From Selaginella moellendorffii (lineage: Eukaryota; Streptophyta; Lycopodiopsida; Selaginellales; Selaginellaceae), in NCBI RefSeq assembly GCF_000143415.4, contig NW_003314451.1, forward strand, positions 1 to 22,390: a stretch of 22,390 nucleotides of DNA, given 5' to 3'. A program made the position numbers and the translations under genes. The notes under the pieces are model-generated. The model made no database searches. It saw only the letters and a list, made by a program, of their open reading frames with translations, and was not told the DNA's origin. Of this stretch, positions 10,770-20,527 are shown piece by piece; within the stretch, counting starts at the first letter, position 1, and each line of letters starts with the position of its first letter.

Positions 10770-12640
10770 ACTCAAGCTCTAAATCTTACTTTTCACGTCA
10801 TACAATATAAAATTGTGTTCTAGGCTCCATTGCCCCACTATATAAGTTCTAAAAGAGTTAGCAAACAAATTCTAACACATTGAATTGAATCCTTACATTT
10901 CAATGGCAATCATTACACCATTTGTAGTGATGAAAACTCTAACTAGTGCATGTTTTTAAAGTGTTGGTGCAATTTCTTTTAATATCTCCATTTCAATAGG
11001 ATCCTCCACCAGTGGTGTTTTTATGTGATTTGTAGTGGAGTTGATTCTTCCACAATTTGTAAAGGACCAAGATCTTGTTGAAAAAATGCATATGTTTTGT
11101 GGATCTGGGGAATAGAATATAATATGGTCCTCGATATTGAAGCCATATGTACATGAATAACATGCCCATTCTAAGCCTAAAAATTCACAATACCCACCTC
11201 AATAGAGCATGAATGTTTCTCTTAGGAAACAAAAATAATAACAAATGTGTCAATAGGTAGAAATTTATTATGCCACACACAAATTAGTATTCCCGTACAT
11301 GAATTAGAACCATGCATGGTTGATCTATAAATATTGCCTCTAAATCTCCATTTACACTTTGTATAAAACACAAGTTCATATTGTTTACTATATATTTTAA
11401 AGCTTATCAGCAAAAGACTAGCTTGAAAGTATGTTTGCGTGAGTGTGGTCATGTATATGTATAGGTTGAGCAAATTCAGCAAAGTGGAGGGCATCACCCA
11501 TATGCCCCCTTCCACGTCATATAAACACATGCATAATTGACACATAAAGAATCATTACAACCACTTGTGTATAACTATAACATTCCAATGCCCCACAATT
11601 ATGCTCACTGCAATGAGCATAAAACTTATACCAATGAAAAAAGCTAAATAAATGAAAAATTACCCCACACAATAACTATCTCTATGTATTGCAATATGCC
11701 CAAGAAAAGAAACAAAAAGCCTTGACCAACAATCTAATATAAACTCCAACCTTAAGTCCACAATCAATGCAAGAACAATGCCTATATCACGTGGGAATAG
11801 CACAATATGCCCAAAACACAAAGGAACGAGAGTTACAAGTATTTGCAATCTCACTTAACCTTGATCAATATATGCTAATCTTCAAGTGCCAACATCACTC
11901 CTAAATAGCACACATGAAAGAATGGAAGTCATAACTGCTTGCATACAAAGACCTCTCACCCAAACCCTAATCAATGCATGCTCCTACTCTTCATCACACC
12001 CACCAATATGTAAAATTTGCTTTTGAAGCATATCATGCCCACATCACACCTAAGATTGTGGGAAAGCTGTTGTTCTTGGCTGGATATAAAGGAAGTGCAA
12101 TACTAAAGGCAAAAAAAACTTCACTAGATTTTTTGTGATGTCTATGTGGCAGGTTTAAATGGCATACAAATCACATTTTAATCATATAAAATGATGTACT
12201 TTAAATTCTGTTGATTCCATATCATCATATTTTCTTGTAGTGTTAGTGATATAAAAAACATATTTAACTTTACTTTTACTACATAGGCCTTGCAAAACAC
12301 CTCTGATATCTTGGATCAAACTTCCATGCTTAGTCACCTAAAACAGTACTTTTAGAAGTTCAGACTCTTAAACAACTTTAAGTAGCCTTTTATGGTCTTA
12401 TTAAACGTATTATTCCCCAGGAGTAATGGATATTTCTGCACACCCACATTGGCAAGTTGCATCAAACACAATCACTTAGCAAGTTGGCCTCAAACACAAT
12501 CACGTTTCCCCAATAACTAGCACAACTCCACCAAAAAAATATCAATAGCATTACCCCTTGATCTTGCCACTATGGAGAACAAAACGTGCCATGATACTAG
12601 TTTATATTTTCGAAGCGCAACTACACATGAAATTCGAAAA
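10770..12640. other. AT-rich intergenic stretch, no gene recognised
   Basis: The longest open frame (11222-11545 minus, 107 codons) has no recognisable similarity and looks like chance. A near-direct repeat of GCAAGTTG...CTCAAACACAATCAC occurs at 12452-12475 and 12479-12503, 27 bp apart. Similarity to the region upstream of kinase copy 2 starts only near 12640 (GAAAAGTC...TTTTCC). Confidence 0.55.
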
Positions 12641-12700
12641 GTCAACAATCATTTTCCAGGATATAGCTTTCTAACATCAATCGGCGCTGGTGGTGATTGC

Positions 12701-14801
12701 ATGGCAGCAAAAAGTTTGGCCGAGGCAATTCGAATCTCGGACAAAGTTGCCGCAAGGTCCACGAACACAAACTCGAGCAAGGTCTGTAGGAACCAATGTA
12801 GGATCTTCTTAGCAGCGGTCGACCATGTCGGAGACTACCTCAAGCGAATCCAGGATCTCAACTTCGCGAGCACTGGGACAGCTTTCGTGTGGGACGAAAC
12901 CGTGGCTGTCCTTAAGAGAGGCCTCCATCTCCTCAAGTCGTGCCAAGAAGGCAATTGGATCGCGCGGAGCCTGCTGTTCAAGGAAAGCTGCGATGAGTTC
13001 CAGAGCATTTATACCGTCCACCTCGGTAAGATCCAAGATTGCCGAAGCTTACAACTCGTGCCTCATGAGGCAAAACTCGAACAGCATGCTGGAAGAAGCC
13101 GGAAGGAATGACAGGAAGGCGCTCATGGCTCTCGCAATGAGCCAAGAGCCGGGAAGCCTGACGACCGAGAGCGAGCAAGCCAAAGAGATACTTTGCTCCA
13201 TGCTCCTGGGAAACAAGTCAGTGATTAACCACAAGGAACTCAAGCTGACAACACACCTGGGACAAGGCGGTTTCGGAACCGTGTACGAAGCAATCTGGCT
13301 CGGTCACAAGTTTGCAGTGAAAGTCTTCCCTCAAGGTGACAAGAGCTTCGCCAAAGAGCTCGCGGTTCTCGAAGCGGACAAGCATCCCAACGTGTTGCAC
13401 ATCGCCGGTCATTCTTTCGATGAAGAGAAGCAGCGGTACTCGCTGGTGATGGAGAAGATGGACATGGACCTGGCAAACTACGTCCTCAAGAAGAACTCTC
13501 TCCCGTTGCTGTCGATCGTGGCAGTGATGCTCCAAGTTGCTACTGGCATGGCGTGGCTTCACTCGAAGAATATAATCCACTGGGACCTCAAGCCGCAGAA
13601 CATCTTGGTTGGCGAAGAAGACAACGATCTCGTGAGTATCAGGATTGCCGACTTTGGAGTCTCGAGGCCAAACTTCATCTCCTCCCAGATCGAAGCCGTT
13701 AGCATCCAAGGCACCAGGAACTTCATGGCACCGGAGGCGTGGAGCAGCGAGCGCTACACGAAAAAGGCCGACGTTTACAGCTACGGGATGCTGATTTACC
13801 AGCTTGTCACTGGAAACGTTCCGTTCGAGGACGGGATGGACATGGAGCAAGTCCTTCGAGGCAAGCGTCCTGAGATACCAGCCACCTGTCCAGAGTTCCT
13901 GTCGCAGCTCATGCGGGAATGCTGGAGCCACGATGCGAAAGAGAGGCCTTCCTTCTCGGATATCTGCGAGCGGCTGAAGCAGCTCAAGACCAGGATCATC
14001 ACTGGCATCGAGTCCATCGACGAGTTACGGGTCAAGTTGGTTGAAGTAGCCGGGTCGTATTCCTCTTCTTCGTACTCGTCGTCTTCCTCATCCTCGTCGC
14101 ACAGCAGGACTCGAGTGAACCTGGATTCTCTTGTCCAAGCGACTGAAGGGCTTTGGACCAAAAATCCTCCATCTCCCCTTGTACAGGTAAACTCTTTTGT
14201 TTTTAGTAACTTCCGGTGCTCATCGCGTTTAGTTTCAGCCGGTACCACACCGTCCTCAGCACTTCACACCAGTAGCAAAACCGGATAACAGGACCGAGCT
14301 CTTCGAACTGGTGAAGAACGGCCTCGTCAGAAACGCCTTCGAGAAAGCTCTGTCCCTGAACGATCCTTCCATGGTCTGGTGGCTTTGCACCAAGGTAATC
14401 CATTCACGTCCTCCAGCTGCTCATCAAAGCTTTGTCAGCTCAGGTGGAGCATACCGTCCTGCTTGTCTTCAGTGAATCAATGCTCATGGAACTGGCCGAG
14501 CAAATCAACACCAACTTCAAGGAAGACACTGCTCGCAGGTTGCTCTGGATCGACGAGATTGGCATCTTGCTGTTCAAAGACGTCAATGGACAGGCATGGT
14601 CATCACCTCAGGTGCTGAGGATCCTGGAGCAGCTTTCACAGAACTTCCACGGCATGATGGCTATAACACCGCCAAAGAGCGAGCTGGGGATGAAGCTGGT
14701 GAACATGCTGGGTGGCACCAACATGGGTCTCCAGGTTCGTATGAAGCTCTTCGTGTTATTCATTTGATTCAAATCGTTTGTTGTCGCAGCATATCTGTTA
14801 G
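12701..14801 (+). pseudogene. TKL kinase-EDC4/VARICOSE-like fusion gene, copy 1 (frameshifted)
   Basis: The start at 12701 (MAAKSLAEAIRIS) matches copy 2, although the frame is open back to 12572. Exon 1 ends at 14186; introns are 14187-14238, 14395-14443 and 14735-14789 (52, 49, 55 bp, GT-AG, all phase 0). Order: helical N-terminus, kinase domain (LGQGGFGTV, AVK, DFG, APE), Ser-rich linker, then a tail reading TELFELVKNG...WWLCTK...VLLV...ARRLLWIDEIG...ILEQLSQNFH, resembling the C-terminal domain of decapping scaffold EDC4/VARICOSE. Relative to copy 2 it lacks 53 bp after 13011, shifting the frame, so N-terminus and kinase are out of register. The catalytic HRD is HWD (TGG at 13581-13583). 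A Ty3/gypsy LTR starts at 14796, between ATC and the former TGA, giving a TAG stop at 14799-14801. Splicing at a new GTAAG (13026) might restore frame, but no good acceptor is evident. Probably not a working kinase. Confidence 0.8.
14791..14795. repeat. probable target-site duplication ATATC (left)
   Basis: ATATC precedes the LTR start; GTATC follows the right LTR at 19682-19686. Four of five bases match, consistent with a 5-bp duplication altered by one transition since insertion. Confidence 0.7.
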
Positions 14802-15017
14802 GCACCAGCTTTGACTACGTGGTCAACATCGGTCAAAGGGTATATGAAGGCATGTTAGGGTAAGGGACTTAACTTACCCTAGGGCTCACAGTGGAGTGGT
14901 GGTGCAGTGGAACTTTTGAGGTAGCTCAGGGGTGGTTGGGTGGTGAGGAACCTCAAGAGGTGGCATAGCATAATCTAGGGCAACTAGATTTTTGTCTTTT
15001 TGCGCCGGATCATAACA
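14796..15017 (+). repeat. 5' LTR of the Ty3/gypsy element, 222 bp
   Basis: Starts TGTTAGGCACC and ends GGATCATAACA. Compared with 19461-19681 I count about 14 substitutions, all transitions, plus two indels (an extra GGGCTCAAG-type block in the 3' copy and AACCTCAAGAG-type bases in the 5' copy). The insertion is therefore much older than that of the LARD-like element. Confidence 0.93.
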
Positions 15018-15018
15018 T

Positions 15019-15029
15019 TGGTATCAGAG
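15019..15029 (+). other. primer binding site for initiator tRNA-Met
   Basis: TGGTATCAGAG lies one base after the 5' LTR. It is the standard plant Ty3/gypsy minus-strand primer site. Confidence 0.9.
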
Positions 15030-15041
15030 AAGTTGGTTGCG

Positions 15042-16070
15042 ATGGCCGACCAAGCTGAACGCTGGAATCCTATTGTCGATGGTGGTGCCAACAATGGTGC
15101 TGACGAAGCTGCAGAGATTTAGACCATTCAAGATGTGGTTCATGAGCTGCGAGCCCTTAACCGAAATCAGTAAGAGATGCAAGATGAGATGCATGGCATG
15201 ATGGATACCATGCGTGGGCGTGTTGAGGCACTCGAGGCTGGACGGGGTAGCGCTCCAAGTAAACCTTCTTTGGTAGATCGACTCAAAATTCCAAATTTTT
15301 CCGGTGATGGTGGTGTGGACGAGTGTCTCGCTTGGCTAGCCAATGTGAAGAAGTTCTTGGCTGCTAGAGGAACTCCAGATGCAGAGGCTTTAGTGGCTAT
15401 TCCGATGGTTTTGCGTGATGCGGGTTTTCGATGGTGGAATTGGCTTGAGGAGTCCCGTGTTGTGGATAAGAAACCACCAGTGTCTACCATGGATGAGTTT
15501 GAGGTTGCTTTTCATTTATGTTTTGCCCCTCATTACGACATGGAGAATGCTCGTACAGAACTTTGACATTTTCAGCAAAGGAAAATGATGCTCGGGGACT
15601 ATATTGAGAAGCTTACTTGCTTGATTAGTCGTGTTCCAACGAAGGATCCAGATCAGAACAAGTCCTACTTCATTGATGGCCTACATAGTGAGAGCATGCG
15701 GCAACACTTGCGTCATTCTCAGCCTACAAAGAGTTTGAAGGAGCTCTTTGATGTGGCTCGTCGACTTGACAATGATAAGCACAAGTCTCGCAAGCGTTTG
15801 CGGAGTCCTTCTGTCGAGAATCGTCGTGATGATCACCATGGACACAAGGATGGGAACAAGCATCACAAATTGAAGTCAGTGGTGACTACTTCGGATGCAA
15901 AGGGGTCCAAGAAGTAGAAGTTCTTTGTGAAGAATTATAGACAAGGTTGTCATCATTGCAGCGAATTTGGACACTACAAGGCTGATTGTCCGCAGTTGAA
16001 GAACAAGCAGCAGGACAAGAAGAATGGCCAATCTTCTTCTCACGGTAAGTCCGATACTAAAAAGTTGTAA
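15042..16070 (+). pseudogene. gag of the Ty3/gypsy element (five in-frame stops)
   Basis: Gag encodes the capsid/nucleocapsid precursor. The ATG at 15042 (MADQAERWNP) lies 12 bases past the PBS. The reading continues in one frame with stops TAG 15120, TAA 15171, TGA 15564, TAG 15915 and TAA 16068. A retrotransposon gag (RTG) core is seen in KIPNFSGDGG...WLANVKKFL...RWWNWLE (about 15280-15460) and in the DYIEKLTCLISRV...YFIDGL part (about 15597-15680). The nucleocapsid zinc knuckle CHHCSEFGHYKADC (CX2CX4HX4C) lies at 15948-15989. A basic Arg/Lys/His-rich linker precedes the knuckle. No frameshift is visible, only stops, so decay here is by point mutation. Confidence 0.9.
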
Positions 16071-16073
16071 ACT

Positions 16074-19000
16074 TTGCAGCGTGAGGATGAGGAGAACGAC
16101 CATTCCGGTTGGAGGAAGCGACTTTCGATCGTTGCTCATCAGCTCAACTGTGTGTGGAACAAGATGGAGCTCGAGGATATGCGTGAATCAGCTTTAATGC
16201 TGGAGGGTGTGTTCCGTGGCGATCTAATGCGGATTTTACTAGATAGTGGGAGCGATGACAACTTTGTTTCTGCTGCGGAGCATGGCCTGGTCACACGTGG
16301 AGTTCTTCCATACACAGTGGAAGGTGCAGCCACCTTTACTCAACATTTCGATGCTTGTGTCGAGGGGCTGGAAGTGTTGGTTGGCAAAACCACACTTGTG
16401 AAGACTTTTTATCTCACGGATATCCATCGTGTGGATCTCATTCTTGGGATGCCATGGTTGGCGAAGGTGGATCCAGAGATAAAGTGGAGCATTAAGCGTA
16501 TCTCGCTGGAGTATGGTGGCGTTAAAGATGTGTGGTTTAGCGAGGGCGTTCAACCACCAGTTGTTATGCTCTCTGCTACATCTTTGAAACGGGCTTGTCG
16601 TAATAGAAAAGCACTTTCAAGTTACTTGCTGTTTGTTCGTGACTTGGGGGACCAAGGCACGTGTGGGGGAGAAGCAATAGTACAGGATGTACTTGACGAG
16701 TTTTCTGATGTTTTTCCATATGAACTTCCTCATGGATTACCTCCGTTACAAGGTGTGGAGCATGGGATTACATTAGAGCCGGGGATGTGGCCAATTTACC
16801 AGTGTCCATTTTGGTTAAGTTATGCGCAGGAGCAAGAAGTTCAACGACAAGTCAAGGAGTTACTTAAGTTTGGATTTATTCAGCCAAGTAAGTCTCCGTT
16901 TGGTGCTCCAGTCTTGCTTGTGAAGAAGAAAGACGGTTCAATGCGGATGTGTATTGACTACCGTGCTTTAAACAAGAAGACAGTGAAGGACAAGATGCCG
17001 ATGCCACGTGTGGATGATATCTTGGACAAGCTTGGTGAAGCACGAGTGTTTACTAAGATTGATCTGAGGAGTGGATATCATCAGATTGCAATGGATGATG
17101 CATCTATCTCCAAGACGGCATTCAACACAAGTTTCGGACATTTTGAGTTTACCGTTATGCCGTTTGGTTTGACGAATGCACCGGCCACATTTACTCGGTT
17201 GATGACGGAGGTATTTGGGCGTTATCTTCATGAGTTTGTGGAGATTTTCTTGGACGATATTCTTGTTTTTAGCAAAGAATATGGAGGAGCATAGGGTGCA
17301 TTTGCGCAAGGTTCTTTTGTTACTTCGAGATAGCAAACTTTATGCGAAGAAGAGCAAATGTGAATTTGCAAAGTCGGAGGTGGAATATCTAGACCATATT
17401 GTGACATCTAAGGGTGTCAAGACAGATCCAAGGAAGGTGGCTATGATGGAAAATTGGCCTACACTGACTACAATGGCCGAGTTGCGCAGTTTTCTTGGTA
17501 TGGCTAGTTACTACCGACGTTTCCAGCATAAGTTTGCAGAGGTGGCTATTCCTTTGACATGGTTGTTACGCAAGAATGTGCCATTCGAGTGGAAGAAGCC
17601 ACAAGAGGAGAGTTTTGTGGTGCTGAAATGATTGTTGAGCGAGGCTTTAGTGCTTCGCATTGCTGATCCATTGAAACCTTACGAGGTGACATGCGATGCG
17701 AGTGGTTATGCACTGGGAGGAGTTTTTATGCAAGAGGGACAGCCTATTGCATATGAGAGTCGAACTTTGAATTCCGCAAAGCAATACTATTCCACATATG
17801 AGCAAGAGTTACTCTCTATTGTTCATGCTTTGTAGACGTGGCGGCACTATCTTTATGGTGCAATGTTCGTGGTGTTGACAGATCACAAACCACTTGTGTA
17901 TCTTTTCACACAGAAGGAGTTGAACACTAGGCAAGCTCGTTGGATGGTCAAACTCATGGAGTTTGGGGAGTTTCCTATTGAGCATTGTCCGGGAAAATCC
18001 AATGTGGTGGCAGATGCTTTATCTCGTGTTCGTCATGTGACGACATTACAAACACGATTTTGTCATCATTTGAGTAAGGTGGTCAGTGGGTTTGGACAGT
18101 TGGTTGAGCATGCTCAGGCTCAGGATGCTGAGGTGGCCTCTTTGCGTGACCAGATGGAAGCTCCTTTCTCATTGGTGGATGGGATTCTCTATTACAATGG
18201 CCGTGTATATTTGCCACGGGTGGATGCGTTAATTACTCAAGTTTTATTCCACTATCATGATCGTCCAGAGGCCGGTCATTTTGGGGGGAAGAAGACGTAT
18301 AAATTGATTAAGCGCAACTTTTATTGGAGGAATATGAAGGTTGATATCCTCAAGTATTGTAAATCATGCGAGCTTTGTCAGCGGGTTAAGGTGCCACGAG
18401 AGAAGCCGGGGGGACTTTTGCAACCTTTACCTATTCCTCAGAGCCGTTGGTGTAGTATCTCTATGGACTTCATCACTTGTTTGCCACGAACACAGAGGCA
18501 AAAGGAGCAAGTATGGGTTATAGTGGATCGGTTGACAAAGTATGTGCGGTTGTTGGCTCTTCGGAAGATTGTCACTGCCTCAAACTTGGCTGCGGTTTAC
18601 TTGGAGAAGGTTTTTCCTGATTTTGGTTTGCCAAAGGACATCATTAGTGATCGAGATTCAAAGTTCACCAGTGGATTTTGGAAAAGCTTTGCAAAGGTTA
18701 TACAAATGACTTTGAAACTCTCGAGTGGAGGTCATCCTTAGACAGATGGGCAAACCGAGCGTGTAAATCAAATGGTGGAGGATATGCTACATTGTAGCAT
18801 TGGTCAAAGGCAAGGATAGTGGGATTTTTATCTTCCGTTGGTGCAATTTGCTTACAACAATAGCCAACACAGTGGAACCAAGCTAAGTCCTTACTTTGCC
18901 ATATTTGGAAGGCATCCTCGAATAGTAGTGGAGTTGGGATTGCATTTGAGTAAAGACATTCAAGATAAGCTTGATTCCAAGGCAACTGATCTGGCCACAG

Positions 19001-19386
19001 AACTTGATGAGATCTTGGTGGTGTGCAAACAGAATTTGCAAGCAGCTCAGGATAGAGCGGAGAAGTTTGCCAATGAGCATCACCAATTCCAGGAATATAA
19101 GGTGGGTGGTCTGATCTTTGTACGCGTGATCTTTCCGTCAAGTGAGCGGTAGAACACCTTGGTGCCTTTACGGACAGGGAAGAGTGATAAACTTTCCCAT
19201 CGATATGCTAGTCCATATGAAGTGCTGGAGCACTTTGGTAAAGCGGCTTATCGGGTGTGGCTGCTAGCTGGGGTGAAAATTCATCCGGTATTTTATGTCA
19301 GCCAGTTGAAAGGTGTACTATTTCGGAGTGACGGGCCCAATGCCTCCTTGATGTATACAGCTGTGGAAGATGGACCAGAAGCTTGA
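16074..19386 (+). pseudogene. pol of the Ty3/gypsy element (PR-RT-RH-INT, broken)
   Basis: The polyprotein would supply protease, reverse transcriptase, RNase H and integrase. Visible motifs: aspartic protease LLDSGS (DSG at 16242-16250); [13 protein letters not shown] and [10 protein letters not shown] (catalytic DD 17253-17258); RNase H CDASG (17692-17706) and YSTYEQELL; integrase zinc finger with H 18250/18277 and C 18358/18367/18376; integrase core Asp 18466, Asp 18649 and Glu 18757. A one-base insertion near 17278 shifts the frame right after the RT active site. In-frame stops follow at 17629, 17833, 18739, 18817 and 19150. The stop at 18739 lies in the normally conserved HPQTDGQ motif. 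Downstream of KLSHRY...[10 protein letters not shown] the frame ends at 19386 with no chromodomain core recognisable. Confidence 0.93.
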
Positions 19387-19447
19387 GTAGGATTCCCTAG
19401 AAAGGGTGATCACAAATTCAACTCGTCCTTGGGACAAGGACTTTGTT

Positions 19448-19460
19448 GGGGGGGAAGAAT
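19448..19460 (+). other. polypurine tract of the Ty3/gypsy element
   Basis: GGGGGGGAAGAAT abuts the TGTTAG start of the 3' LTR, as expected for the plus-strand primer. Confidence 0.85.
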
Positions 19461-19681
19461 TGTTAGGCGCCAGCTTTGACTACGTGGTCAACGTCAGTCA
19501 AAAGGGGGCTCAAGGGTATATGAAGGCATGTTAAGGTAAGGGACTTAACCTACCCTAGGGCTCACAGTGGAGTGGCGGCGCAATGGAGCTTTTGAGGTAG
19601 TTTGGGGGTGGTTGGGTGGTGAGGTGGTGTAGCATAATCTAGGGCAACTAGATTTTTGTCTTTTTGCGCCGGATCATAACA
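19461..19681 (+). repeat. 3' LTR of the Ty3/gypsy element, 221 bp
   Basis: Pairs with 14796-15017. Its minus strand supplies a new stop (19648-19650) to the truncated gene on the opposite strand. Confidence 0.93.
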
Positions 19682-20047
19682 GTATCTGAGTTGCAGTTGA
19701 CAGCAAAGTTCAACACATGAGAGTCCTTGGAGGATACTTTCCAGTGGAACACCGGTAGTTTCGGAGTATTTCGATGTTCTAATTTCCTGCCTGCCAAAAG
19801 CATCAACCATGCTTCATGAAAGAACCATAAAGAACTTACCAATTCCCGTTCTGAACTTTGAGTAAACACCTATCATCGTTTCATCCTGCGACAAATATCC
19901 AAGAACAAAGCTCTCACCATTCTTTAGTTTTAAACTTGAGTAGACGGGTGAAGATCCCAACCTTTTCGATCTAGCAGCAGCAGTAGCAAGCAGCCTTGGC
20001 AGCTTCCGCAGCAGCGTAGACACCAGTAATTCTCGTCGCCACAGCAT
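19648..20047 (-). pseudogene. small unrecognised gene with presequence-like start, 3' end cut by Ty3/gypsy insertion
   Basis: Starting at 20047 the minus strand reads MLWRRELLVSTLLRKLPRLL followed by an Ala/Arg/Ser-rich stretch, the composition of a mitochondrial targeting peptide. It goes on through SSLKLKNGESFVLGYLSQDE. A good GT-AG intron of 49 bp (19791-19839) joins SKFRTGIG to RKLEHRNTPKLPVFHWK, and the frame then runs to the LTR border at 19682. From there the LTR contributes about nine codons before a stop at 19648. Before the insertion the frame would have ended about 7 codons further, inside the last intron of kinase copy 1 (stop complement at 14769-14771), so the two convergent genes overlapped at their 3' ends. 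I do not recognise the family. It may instead be the 3' part of the segment at 20068-20527, joined by frameshifts. Confidence 0.45.
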
Positions 20048-20067
20048 CGAGGATCATTGCTCTCCGC

Positions 20068-20527
20068 TCAAAGAACGACTTTGCCACTTTCAGCTTCTCG
20101 GATCCCCATAGGCTTGTAGACGATCCCGGCAGCTAGCCGCTGCTTCATGACCTTGGCTGGACGAACGTAAGCATCGCCCAGCTTGGCCTTCAATCTCTTT
20201 GGCACCTGAAAATCCAATCGACCACCACCACCACCCCCCGCTTTGTTGCGCTTGCCCGGATTCTTGGAGCCGGTGCTCTCGCCGTGCAAGGACGAAGAAT
20301 TTGCTGGAGCCACACCAGCAAGCGCCTTGTCTTGCTCTTTGATCCCTTCCTTCTTGGCGTGCTCGGACCAGAGATCGCGCGATGCGAACAATGCTGAGTA
20401 CGTGGGGCTCTTCTTGGCGTAGAGGAAGGGATTGGGACGTGGATTGTGGATGTAGAGGCGCAACGAGCGAGCTCCACTGCAAGAACCCTATCGAAATATC
20501 GATATCGAGGATGACAAGAAAAGCCAT
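20068..20527 (-). CDS. unrecognised minus-strand coding-like segment, start uncertain, possibly broken
   Basis: The frame ending at 20068 reads LRLYIHNPRPNPFLYAKK, then SPTYSALFASRDLWSEHAKK, a Gly-rich run and RLDFQVPKRLKAKLGDAYVR. This non-random, basic and low-stop sequence has a codon composition like the neighbouring genes. There is no ATG in this frame; a TAG lies just upstream, after which another frame offers an ATG at 20527 (MAFLVILDIDIS). After the stop, a frame shifted by one base reads SEKLKVAKSFFERRAMILDA, which looks like its natural continuation and suggests a one-base insertion near 20080. It is head-to-head with kinase copy 2. Function unknown. It may be a single decayed gene together with 19648-20047, or a separate gene with unseen exons. 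Confidence 0.35.

Larger units (their letters stand above)
14796..19681 (+). mobile_element. decayed Ty3/gypsy retrotransposon, chromovirus-like
   Basis: A 4886-bp element with LTRs 14796-15017 and 19461-19681 (TGTTAG...AACA), a tRNA-iMet PBS, a polypurine tract, gag with a CCHC knuckle, and pol in the order protease, RT, RNase H, integrase, which defines Ty3/gypsy (Metaviridae). Gag and pol share a frame until a frameshift near 17278. It has stops at 15120, 15171, 15564, 15915, 16068, 17629, 17833, 18739, 18817 and 19150. The end of integrase carries the KLSHRY...PYEVLE and [10 protein letters not shown] segment that precedes a chromodomain in chromoviruses, but the chromodomain is missing or broken. 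It sits in the 3' end of kinase copy 1. It cannot move on its own. Confidence 0.95.

Noticed and set aside
11222-11545. 107-codon minus-strand ORF
   Set aside because: AT-rich flank, no motif, no codon pattern or supporting signal.
12572-12700. Upstream extension of the copy 1 reading frame to an ATG at 12572
   Set aside because: Copy 2 has no counterpart; similarity to copy 2 begins only around 12640 in the presumed promoter or leader, so the ATG at 12701 is preferred.
13218-13931. 237-codon open frame on the minus strand opposite kinase copy 1 (and its 238-codon twin at 21230-21946)
   Set aside because: Both are antisense shadows of the GC-rich kinase domain; the plus strand has clear kinase motifs and the minus translations resemble nothing.
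20190-20527. Overlapping minus-strand frames of 95 and 145 codons
   Set aside because: They overlap the frame at 20068-20463, which has the more protein-like composition; at most the first codons of the 20527 frame could be a real start.
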